A stretch of 64,000 bases of DNA, taken from the NCBI RefSeq assembly GCF_035690525.1, contig NZ_DASSKM010000036.1, positions 1-64,000 on the forward strand, in the 5' to 3' direction. A program made the position numbers and the translations under genes. This DNA is from Salinisphaera sp035690525. GTDB taxonomy: Bacteria > Pseudomonadota > Gammaproteobacteria > Nevskiales > Salinisphaeraceae. Position 1 is the first letter of the stretch; each line of letters starts with the position of its first letter. The notes beneath the pieces were generated by a model. It was not told the origin of the DNA, did not search any database, and saw nothing but the letters and a program-made list of their open reading frames with translations. Below, piece by piece: positions 57,244-64,000 of this stretch.

Positions 57244-58088
57244 TGGATCTTGGATTCCTCGGCTACGGTATCGGATGACAGGCGATCGAGCGCGCGGGCG
57301 AGCGTGGCTCGGGACAGCATTCCGAGGTGACGCGCCGCCAGGCGCCCCTGGGCGTTGAAGAACAGCGTCGTCGGGAATGCCTGGGCGTTGACGGCCCGCG
57401 CGATCCGCCGGCCGGGATCGACCAGCACATGCTCGGGCGTCAGCGATTCGGTGCGCAGGAAATGCCGGATCGTCGCCGGCGATTCGCCCTGATTGGCAAA
57501 TACGAAGATCACCTCCGGATGTTCGCGCTGTGCCGCGGTCAACATCGGCATTTCGGCACGGCACGGCGGGCACCAGCTCGCCCAGAGATTGACCACCATC
57601 GGCGCGCCGGGCCAGGCCCGGGCGAGCGCGTCCAGCGTGGTGGTCCGCCCGTCGAGTGCCTGCAGGGTGGCGTCGGGCCGCGTCAGACGCGCCGGATTCA
57701 TGAGCTTCAACGCGCCCCCGGCCGCGCCCCAGACGAGCACGCCGGCCAGAATCGCCAGGCCGAGCGGGCGCCGCATCCGTGGGCGGCGCGAGACGACGGC
57801 GCTGGCATAGGCGGCCATGCCGAGCAGACCGCCGATCGCATCGAAGCCACCGTCGCGAATATCGATGATGGATACCGGATCGGCGGCGTAGGCGACCCAA
57901 TAGCGCAGCACGAACACGAGCCGTGCGGCCACAACGCTGGTAAAAGCCAGCCATAACAGCGTATCGACGATGGGAACATCTCGGCCGCGCGCACTGATCC
58001 GGCCGACGATGAGGGCGATAATCAGCGCCGCGAGCATCAGAACCGAGTCGCCCGGCAAGACGAACGGGCCGAGATGGACTGTATTCAT
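57240..58088 (-). CDS. Membrane-anchored TlpA-like thioredoxin with Lgt-like N-terminal half
   Basis: The 282-aa product has a multi-pass N-terminal half (helices near 14-30, 42-60, 85-100, 110-128) with a layout resembling prolipoprotein diacylglyceryl transferase (FDAIGGLLG), then a periplasmic TlpA-type domain with WCPPC (172-176) and a cis-Pro (AFPTTLFF). It probably passes electrons between DsbD and periplasmic substrates. The Lgt-like half lacks the motifs I would need to call it an active transferase. ATGA overlaps tie it to dsbG and dsbD. Confidence 0.8.
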   Translation of the reverse strand: MNTVHLGPFVLPGDSVLMLAALIIALIVGRISARGRDVPIVDTLLWLAFTSVVAARLVFVLRYWVAYAADPVSIIDIRDGGFDAIGGLLGMAAYASAVVSRRPRMRRPLGLAILAGVLVWGAAGGALKLMNPARLTRPDATLQALDGRTTTLDALARAWPGAPMVVNLWASWCPPCRAEMPMLTAAQREHPEVIFVFANQGESPATIRHFLRTESLTPEHVLVDPGRRIARAVNAQAFPTTLFFNAQGRLAARHLGMLSRATLARALDRLSSDTVAEESKIQ

Positions 58089-59917
58089 GATGAAGCCGCC
58101 GCCGGGCCGGTCTGATCGTGGGCGCGGCGCCAGTGATCGAGAAACTCGCCGGCGCTCAGTTCGCCGACCACGCGCGCACCGCGTCGTTCCCGGCCGTCCG
58201 GCCCGATGAACAGAATACTGGGCGGGCCGAAGACGCCCAGGCTCTGCATCAGACGGCGGGTATCGGCGTTGTCGTCGGTCACGTCCGGCCGAATCAGGCG
58301 GGCGTCGGCCAGCGCTTTCCGGACCCGCGCGTTGCCGAACACCGTGCGATCGATCACCTGACAGGACACGCACCAGTCGGCATAGAAATCCACGACCGCC
58401 CACTGGCCGTCCTGTTCGGCCGTATCCAATGCCGTTTGCAGGCCGTCCAGGCTGCGAACGGTCTGAAAACGATCGTTGAACGGGGCGGCGGCATCGGCTT
58501 GCGTCCCGGCTGCGGAGCCACCGCGCAGGAACGCCAGCGGATGCACCGGATCCCGGGCGCCGCCGGCCGCACCGATGACCATCAAGCCGCCCCAGAGGCC
58601 GAGCAGGACAGCCGCGGTGGCTCCGGCCACCGTAACCGTGCCGGCGGGCGCGCCGGTGCGCCGTATCGCCGCGCCCAGCGCAACGCCGGCCGCGATCAGC
58701 AGCGCGCCCCATAATCCCAGCATGATCGGCGTCGGCGTCACGCGTCCGATCAGCCAAAGCGCGGTGGCCAGCAGCACGAAGCCGAACACGGCCTTGACCG
58801 CGTTCATCCACGGCCCGGGCCGGGGCAGCACCCAGGCGCCGAGCGCGCCCACGACAATCAGCGGTACGCCCATGCCTAGCCCCAGGAACAGCAGCGCCAG
58901 ACCGCCGAGCACGACATCGCCGCTGTCGGCGATATAGAGCAGGGCGCCGGCCAGCGGGGCCGTCATACACGGCCCGACCAGCACCGCCGAGATCACCCCC
59001 AGCGCCGCGGCGCCGGCTGCGTGGCCGCCGCGCCGGTTGGCGCTGGCCCGGTTGAGCCGTTCGCGCAGCGGGCCGGGCAACTGCAACTCGAAGACGCCGA
59101 ACATCGCCAGCGCGAGCGCCACGAATACGGCCGCGAACGCGCCAAGCACGGCCGGCGTCTGCAGGATCGCCTGCAAATTCGCGCCGGCCAGCGCCGCCGC
59201 CACGCCCAGCACCGCATAAGTGATCGCCATCGGCAGCACGAAGACCAGCGAGAGCGCCGTACCGCGTAGGCCACGCGCTCCGGCGCCCACGATCACGCCC
59301 GACAGGATCGGCACCATCGGCAGCACGCAGGGCGTGAACGACAGCAACAGCCCCATGCCGAAGAAAGCCAGCAGCGTCCAGGCGCTCGCGCCGTCGGCCA
59401 GCCGCATCGCCAGCGCTTGATCGTCGCCGGCCGAGGCGGAGGCTTGTTCGATATTCGCTTGTGGCGGCGATTCGATCGCGGGCGGCGCCGCGTCCGTTCC
59501 GTCTGACACGTCGACCGTGGCGTGCTGGGGCGGATAGCACAGACCGGCTTTCGCGCAACCCTGCCAGGTCAGTTTCAGCCGCTGCGCCTCGCCGGGTTCG
59601 ACGGTGACGGTCACGTCGTGGTCGTAGATGCGTTCATCGCCGAAGTAGGGGTCGTGGATCAGTTCGCCGGTGGGCTTGTCGACGTGCGCGACCGGGGCGT
59701 CGGCGCCCTCGATCTGCATCCGCGAGCGATACAGGTAGTAGCCGGGCGCGACCGTCCAGTGCAGTTGGACCCGGCCATCGGCGTCGCGCGTCTGATGATG
59801 CGAAAATGCCTGATCCGGCGGCAGAAACTGGTTCGACGCCTGGGCCGGAAGGATCTGAATGACCAGCACGCAAAGCAACAGCGCGAGCAGCGGTTGCGGC
59901 AGGAAAGGTCGGCTCAT
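58085..59917 (-). CDS. dsbD: DsbD, transmembrane thiol-disulfide reductant conduit
   Basis: DsbD moves electrons from cytoplasmic thioredoxin to periplasmic DsbC/DsbG and TlpA-like proteins. The 610-aa product has a signal peptide, the N-terminal domain cysteines (CAKAGLC), eight membrane helices with both redox cysteines (FTPCVLPMVP and GPCMTAPLAG) and a C-terminal thioredoxin domain with WCVSC. It heads a three-gene minus-strand operon with ATGA junctions, divergent from the two-component system. Confidence 0.93.
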   Translation of the reverse strand: MSRPFLPQPLLALLLCVLVIQILPAQASNQFLPPDQAFSHHQTRDADGRVQLHWTVAPGYYLYRSRMQIEGADAPVAHVDKPTGELIHDPYFGDERIYDHDVTVTVEPGEAQRLKLTWQGCAKAGLCYPPQHATVDVSDGTDAAPPAIESPPQANIEQASASAGDDQALAMRLADGASAWTLLAFFGMGLLLSFTPCVLPMVPILSGVIVGAGARGLRGTALSLVFVLPMAITYAVLGVAAALAGANLQAILQTPAVLGAFAAVFVALALAMFGVFELQLPGPLRERLNRASANRRGGHAAGAAALGVISAVLVGPCMTAPLAGALLYIADSGDVVLGGLALLFLGLGMGVPLIVVGALGAWVLPRPGPWMNAVKAVFGFVLLATALWLIGRVTPTPIMLGLWGALLIAAGVALGAAIRRTGAPAGTVTVAGATAAVLLGLWGGLMVIGAAGGARDPVHPLAFLRGGSAAGTQADAAAPFNDRFQTVRSLDGLQTALDTAEQDGQWAVVDFYADWCVSCQVIDRTVFGNARVRKALADARLIRPDVTDDNADTRRLMQSLGVFGPPSILFIGPDGRERRGARVVGELSAGEFLDHWRRAHDQTGPAAASS

Positions 59918-60044
59918 CGCGGCCCGGATCGTGGAGAATGAGGCCGCTATTCTGCGCGGCCGCGATTAAGTGAAGATTAGCTCGGCCGCCGGCCCGGGTT
60001 GATCCCGGATACAAGCGTCGTGCGTTCAAGGAGTGTGGCAGACG

Positions 60045-60722
60045 ATGCATGTGCTACTGGTCGAAGATGATGCGCTGGTCGGCTCCGGCATTCAGTCGGC
60101 CCTCGAAGTCGAAGCCTTTGCGGTGGATCGGGTCGCCACGGTCGCCGAGGCCGAGGCGGCGATGGCGGCGCTGACCACGGATCTCGTGGTGCTCGACATC
60201 GGCCTGCCCGACGGCGACGGCCTGGCGCTGCTGCGCGACTGGCGCGCGGCCGGGCGGCGCGTGCCCGTGCTGCTGTTGACCGCGCGTGACGCGGTGGTCG
60301 ACCGAGTGACCGGTCTGTCCGCCGGCGGCGACGATTATCTGCTTAAGCCCTTCGACCTGGACGAACTGCTGGCCCGGGTCAAGGCACTGCTGCGCCGGGC
60401 TGCCGGCTTTGCCGCGCCGGTGCTCACCCACGGCACGATCGCGTTCGATCCGGCCGGCCGGGAGGTATGGCGCGACGGCGTAGCGATCGACCTCACGCGG
60501 CGCGAGACCGCGCTGCTGGAACGCCTGCTCTACGCCGGCGCGAGCGTGGTCACGAACGACCAGCTCAAGGACAGCCTGTACGGATTCGACGCTGAGATCG
60601 AGGGCAACGCCCTGTCGGTACACATCCACAACCTGCGCCGCAAGCTCGGCCGCGACGTTGTGGAAACCGTGCGCGGCGTGGGCTATCGGCTCGGGCCGGA
60701 GCGTACGGACACGCCCCGATGA
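60045..60722 (+). CDS. OmpR-family response regulator (QseB/PmrA-like)
   Basis: The 225-aa regulator has the receiver acidic pair VEDD, phospho-acceptor Asp51 (VVLDIGLPDGDG), a switch Lys (LLKPFDLDEL) and a winged-helix DNA-binding domain (LTRRETALLERLLYAGASVV, VHIHNLRRKLG, VRGVGYRL). AAGGAG precedes ATG 60045. It pairs with the kinase 4 bp overlapped downstream and may control the adjacent dsb operon, which is inference from position. Confidence 0.92.
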   Translation: MHVLLVEDDALVGSGIQSALEVEAFAVDRVATVAEAEAAMAALTTDLVVLDIGLPDGDGLALLRDWRAAGRRVPVLLLTARDAVVDRVTGLSAGGDDYLLKPFDLDELLARVKALLRRAAGFAAPVLTHGTIAFDPAGREVWRDGVAIDLTRRETALLERLLYAGASVVTNDQLKDSLYGFDAEIEGNALSVHIHNLRRKLGRDVVETVRGVGYRLGPERTDTPR

Positions 60723-62074
60723 GCCTGCGCCGGCGGCTGCTGCTCACGCTCGGCGCGTCCTTGTGCGTCCTGTGGCTGGCGGCGGCCGGCTGGTTGCTGA
60801 TCGATCTGCAGCGGAGTGTGCGCGACACGCTCGATCAGCGCCTGGTGTCTTCGGCGCGCATGGTCGCCGGCCTGCTGGGCAACGTGCCGCGCAGCGCCTG
60901 GCGCCAGGCGATCGGGCCCGCGCTGGCGTCGCCCCCGACGCCCAACGTGGCCTGCCAGATTCGTTCGATGCGCGGCAAGGTATTGCTGCGCACGCGCGGC
61001 GATCTGGGCACGCAACTCGGCCAGGCGCCGCCCGGTTTTTCCGAGATCGAGCGCAACGGCCAGCGCTGGCGCCTGTATACCGATGTGGCCCACGGATTGA
61101 TGATCACCGTCGCCGATCGGCTCGATGAGCGGCGGCGACTGCAGTTGGGGATCGTGCTGGCGGCCGCGCTGCCGTTCGTTCTTGCCCTGATCGGCAGTCT
61201 GGTCGTCGTATGGTGGAGCATCCGTCGGGGACTGGCGCCGCTCGAGCGTTTGCGCGCCGAACTGGCCAGCCGCGATCCGGCCACGCTGACGCCGATCGTC
61301 GTCGCCGACGCGCCGGCCGAGCTGCGCCCGGCGATCGCCACGCTCAACCGTTTGCTGGCGCGTACCGACGATGCGTTGGCAAGAGAACAGCGCTTCACCA
61401 GCAATGCCGCACACGAACTGCGCACGCCGCTCACCGCGATCAAGACGCATGTACAGTTGGCCTCGCGTCTTGAGGGCCGGCGCGCGAAGGCCGCGCTGGC
61501 CGATGCCGAGGCCGGCATCGCGCGGCTGCACCACACTTTGGAGCAATTGCTTTTGCTCACGCGCATCGAAGAGACCGGCGCCGCAGGCGGCGAGTCGGCC
61601 CGAGTGCGCGATACCGCGGCGGCCGCGTTGGCCGATCTGGCCAATCTGGCCAATCTGGCCGAAGCCGGTCGCGTGTGTACGCCGCTGACGATGCCGGATA
61701 CCTGGATTGCCGCGCCGCTGGCTCTGGCGGCGGGCGCGATCCGGAATCTGCTGGAGAACGCGATCCGGCACAGCCCGCCCGGAGCATCGATCGAGCTTGC
61801 GATAGAGCGCGAGCGGCGCGGCGTGGTATTCATCGTGCGGGATCGCGGCGATTGGCCGGCGGATGCGGACCCGGAGACGCTGATTCCGCGGTTTAGCCGC
61901 CGCAGCGCGGAGCACGACGGCAGCGGCCTGGGGCTGGCCATCGTGGCCGCGGTCGCCGAGCGCTTCGGCGGCCGGCTGGTGTTGGCGGCGCGCGAGGGCG
62001 GCGGGCTATTCGCCCGACTTTATCTGCCGGCGGCCGATAACGATGAGCGGGTCGCGGCGTCGCGGGAAATGTGA
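60719..62074 (+). CDS. Sensor histidine kinase (QseC/PmrB-like)
   Basis: The 451-aa kinase has two membrane helices (about 8-28 and 143-165) flanking a small periplasmic domain with a single Cys79, then the H-box SNAAHELRTPLTAIKTH (His232), N-box RNLLENAIRHSPPGA and G2 box GSGLGLAIV. The G1 box is degenerate: it reads VRDRGDWP where DxGxG is expected. Start overlaps the regulator stop as ATGA. Confidence 0.92.
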   Translation: MSLRRRLLLTLGASLCVLWLAAAGWLLIDLQRSVRDTLDQRLVSSARMVAGLLGNVPRSAWRQAIGPALASPPTPNVACQIRSMRGKVLLRTRGDLGTQLGQAPPGFSEIERNGQRWRLYTDVAHGLMITVADRLDERRRLQLGIVLAAALPFVLALIGSLVVVWWSIRRGLAPLERLRAELASRDPATLTPIVVADAPAELRPAIATLNRLLARTDDALAREQRFTSNAAHELRTPLTAIKTHVQLASRLEGRRAKAALADAEAGIARLHHTLEQLLLLTRIEETGAAGGESARVRDTAAAALADLANLANLAEAGRVCTPLTMPDTWIAAPLALAAGAIRNLLENAIRHSPPGASIELAIERERRGVVFIVRDRGDWPADADPETLIPRFSRRSAEHDGSGLGLAIVAAVAERFGGRLVLAAREGGGLFARLYLPAADNDERVAASREM

Positions 62075-62079
62075 ACTTG

Positions 62080-62190
62080 CGTAGGGATGAGGAGGGTAGA
62101 TTGCCGGTCAGCACATAGCCGATGCCGTTGGCATGCCAGCGCGCGAGAGCCACGCCCGGCGGGGTCGCCCAAGAAATACACTATGGCCGC
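62080..62190 (-). pseudogene. Possible C-terminal remnant of an anti-sigma factor
   Basis: In one minus-strand frame the sequence WHANGIGYVLTGNLPSSSL resembles the C-terminus of membrane anti-sigma factors of the ChrR/RskA type, which often end with W-x-(D/N)-G-x-x-Y-x-L-x-x-(D/N)-L. A stop lies just upstream in the frame, and no full gene is present, so it looks like decayed DNA next to the insertion sequence. Confidence 0.25.
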
Positions 62191-62304
62191 CGTACAGCCG
62201 GAAACGGTTCAGCTTTGTTTATCGACCGCGCTGGCGGAATAACCGTCCTCCAAAACCCGCTGTCCCGAGCTTTTTCTTGACTTGCGGGCGACGAAGCAGT
62301 CTAA

Positions 62305-63240
62305 GAACCTATCCGTAAATAATATTCACTTTCAGTTTCACCTTGCGAAAGGCCATGATGGCGGCGGCCAAGTGGTTGAGTGCGACAAAGCTGCGTTCAA
62401 GCTTCTCGTAACGGACCAGCAGCTTTCGGAAGCGATTGAACCAACTGTGGGCGACTTCAACGATCCACCGGCGTGCGCGTTTGTGCGGATGCTTTTGCAG
62501 ATCGATGGCCTCTTGGGCCCGGCCTTGAACGTGCGGGATATAGCCGTGGGCCTGGATCGTTTGCCGAGCGGCGGCGCCGATATAACCGGCATCGGCGCAC
62601 AGGTGTTTGTGGCGTCGCCGAGGTGGATTGGGGCGGTGGACTTGAATCGCGTCCAGCACGGGGTCCAGTTGCGAGACATCATGCCGATTTGCGCCGGTCA
62701 CGATGAGTGACAACGGGACCCCACGCGCGTCCACCAACAGATGGCGCTTGCTCCCATTTTTTTCCCCGATCGGTGGGATTGGGTCCGACCGATTCTTGCG
62801 CCATGGGGGCTTTCATCATCGCGCCGTCCACGCTTTGCCATCGCCAGGCAATCCCCTCCATATCGTCGTATTCGGCCAAACCCGCTTGCCAAAGCGCGGT
62901 AAAAAACCCGCGGCGTTCCCATTCCAGAAATCGCTTATGAATGGCGCTCGCGCTGCCGAATCGCTCAAACGGCAGGGCTTTCCATTGGCAGCCCGTGCGC
63001 AGTACATATACGATCGCCTCGAACACCACACGCGGGTCCTTGGCTTTGCGGCCGCCACCCGGCCGCCGCTGATAGGCGCTTTGCGACTGGTTTTGGCGCG
63101 GTTCACGCGCCGGAATAAGCGGCGCAACACGTTCCCAGAAAGCATCCGACACTTCCCAGGATTCCACCCGGGACTTGCTCATGGTTGCCTCGACACTTTG
63201 TGAATCTTGTGGCTAGTATAATTTATTTAAGGATAAGTTC
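62305..63240 (-). mobile_element. IS5-family insertion sequence (936 bp)
   Basis: Terminal inverted repeats GAAC(C/T)TATCC(G/T)TAAATAA lie at both ends (left from 62305, right ending 63240). The flanking bases form a TAA direct repeat (62302-62304 and 63241-63243), a target duplication of the TNA type seen in IS5 relatives. The two overlapping transposase frames are on the minus strand. It marks the boundary between GC-rich core genes and AT-rich DNA. Confidence 0.88.
62309..63182 (-). CDS. IS5-family transposase in two frames (orfA/orfB, frameshift)
   Basis: The upstream frame (63182 to 62679) encodes the N-terminal part with GGGRKAKDPRVVFEAIVYV and the first catalytic Asp (SVDGAMMKAP). The second frame (ending 62309) encodes LLVDARGVPLSLIVTGANRH, the second Asp (CADAGYIG) and the Glu region (RWIVEVAHSWFNRFRKL). 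They meet at GGGGAAAAAAAT (about 62755-62767 in plus coordinates), a slippery A7 run; joining needs a +1 ribosomal shift or transcript slippage, as in IS427-type elements. Whether it is active or broken cannot be told from sequence. Confidence 0.85.
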
Positions 63241-63394
63241 TAAATAAGTTCGAGTTTCCACACCCCGCCTTTGCAACTCGCTCCATCACGAAGCTACGCT
63301 CGACACGTTTAGGTAAGAAAAAATATGTCGTGCGCAACGATTGTCGTCAGCGTCATCCGATTTTAATTAAAAAAATTAAGGGTGAATAATTATA
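63241..63394. other. AT-rich leader between IS and membrane glycosyltransferase gene
   Basis: Base composition changes abruptly at the right end of the IS to long A/T runs, unlike the rest of the window. I see no gene in these 154 bp and no clear promoter pair. The sequence AAGGG lies 14 bases before the next ATG as a weak ribosome site. Confidence 0.7.
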
Positions 63395-64000
63395 ATGAAG
63401 AAAACATATTTATTACCCATTTTTCTTGTATTTTTAATTATTACGGGATTAGCGGCGCAATTCTATATTTCTATTAAAAAAACCGGTTTGTCGCACGACG
63501 GCGCTATAACTTATCTCGCCGCTAGTGGAAAACAAATTGATTATTCTAAAAATATTTCAAATGTCGCCGGCCATTGGATGCCTGTGATTAAAATTAAAAA
63601 GTTTTTTTATAATGATAATTTCTTTAATTTCGGGGAAATAAAAGAAGGTTTGGTTAAAACCGACATACATCCACCTCTGTATTTTTGGCTTGTACATATC
63701 GCGGTGTGGCTATTTGGTTTTAGCATTATTTGCGCGCCTCTCATTAACTTTATTTGTCTGGCGCTGACACTCGGCGTTATTTATATTTTTGTCAAGCAGA
63801 ATACTGAAGACCGCATAACTTCATTGCTGGCGGTTGCAATACTTTGTATATCGCCTGTTTGCTTCGATATAACGAATATATCACGCCAATATGCCCTTTT
63901 TATGCTGCTTTCAATCATCCTGATTGTCGCGGCTTATAAATCGATTACTACATATAAAAGCCAGGCTATATGGTGGTTTGCGGCCGTATTCGCAGCTTGC
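63395..64000 (+). CDS. Membrane glycosyltransferase, GT39/PMT-like (3' end outside window)
   Basis: An ORF opens at ATG 63395 and remains open for 202 codons to the window end. The product begins with one membrane helix (YLLPIFLVFLIITGLAAQFY), then a loop with LSHDGAITYLAASG and TDIHPPLYFWLVHIAVW, the acidic-plus-HPPL pattern of ArnT/PMT-type dolichyl- or polyprenyl-phosphate sugar transferases, then several more helices. Codon use and base composition are strongly AT-biased compared with every other gene here, pointing to horizontal transfer. Substrate is unknown. Confidence 0.75.
   Translation, partial: MKKTYLLPIFLVFLIITGLAAQFYISIKKTGLSHDGAITYLAASGKQIDYSKNISNVAGHWMPVIKIKKFFYNDNFFNFGEIKEGLVKTDIHPPLYFWLVHIAVWLFGFSIICAPLINFICLALTLGVIYIFVKQNTEDRITSLLAVAILCISPVCFDITNISRQYALFMLLSIILIVAAYKSITTYKSQAIWWFAAVFAAC

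Noticed and set aside
57240..59558. Open frame joining the TlpA-like gene to sequence within dsbD
   Set aside because: The extra part is dsbD read in another frame; the hydrophobic N-terminus and ATGA junction support the start at 58088.
63395..64000. Membrane ORF at window end as part of the IS
   Set aside because: It lies outside the right terminal repeat and target duplication, and its product is a glycosyltransferase-like membrane protein, not a transposition function.

Overview
The window is 64 kb of GC-rich, densely coded DNA from a gammaproteobacterium. Gene order supports this: murG-murC-ftsQ-ftsA-ftsZ-lpxC and dciA-secA-argJ-mutT, then yacG-zapD-coaE-pilD-pilC, sucCD, bamD/rluD-pgeF and uvrA-MFS-ssb, all arrangements familiar from pseudomonads and relatives. 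ZapD and the PilSR pair point the same way. A Salinisphaera-like organism is my guess, but the sequence alone does not fix the genus.

Layout. 1-7.0 kb: end of the division and cell-wall (dcw) cluster plus lpxC. 7.1-28.2 kb: a block of lipid and envelope genes lying between lpxC and dciA-secA, which are near neighbours in pseudomonads. 28.2-34.0 kb: dciA, secA, argJ and a Nudix-ThiE fusion. 34.2-41.4 kb: a minus-strand run yacG, zapD, coaE, pilD, pilC, pilR, pilS and a small PP0621-like protein. 41.6-48.0 kb: sucCD, two tandem GFA-family genes, bamD divergent from rluD-pgeF. 48.1-55.5 kb: a PKD-repeat lipoprotein, uvrA, a YajR-like transporter and ssb. 55.6-62.1 kb: a metallo-hydrolase, a periplasmic thiol-redox operon (dsbG, TlpA-like, dsbD) and a two-component system. 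62.3-64 kb: an IS5-family element and then strongly AT-rich DNA with a partial membrane glycosyltransferase.

The most interesting part is 7.1-23.9 kb. It holds what looks like a complete bacterial sphingolipid pathway: a fatty acyl-AMP ligase, a CerR-like epimerase, a dedicated acyl carrier protein, serine palmitoyltransferase and an SDR reductase on the plus strand. Divergent from these is a minus-strand operon with a bCerS-like N-acyltransferase, a MobA-like nucleotidyltransferase, a ceramide/diacylglycerol-kinase-like enzyme and a Tam41-like (CDP-diacylglycerol synthase type) nucleotidyltransferase. Downstream on the plus strand are candidate tailoring enzymes: an LpxO-type hydroxylase, an LpxL-like acyltransferase with an altered motif, ELM1-family and GT8-type glycosyltransferases, a 2OG-Fe oxygenase and a sulfotransferase. 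Two more glycosyltransferases and an ABC exporter follow. The CerR-like and SPT coding regions share one uninterrupted reading frame, with the ACP gene nested out of frame between them, and SPT has no conventional start codon.

Intergenic DNA carries a dispersed family of palindromic elements with 10-bp-phased ATCTGCGT units, and a separate 286-bp inverted-repeat element next to uvrA. I saw no tRNA, rRNA or CRISPR array. All family assignments come from motifs and gene order read by eye; no database search was run.
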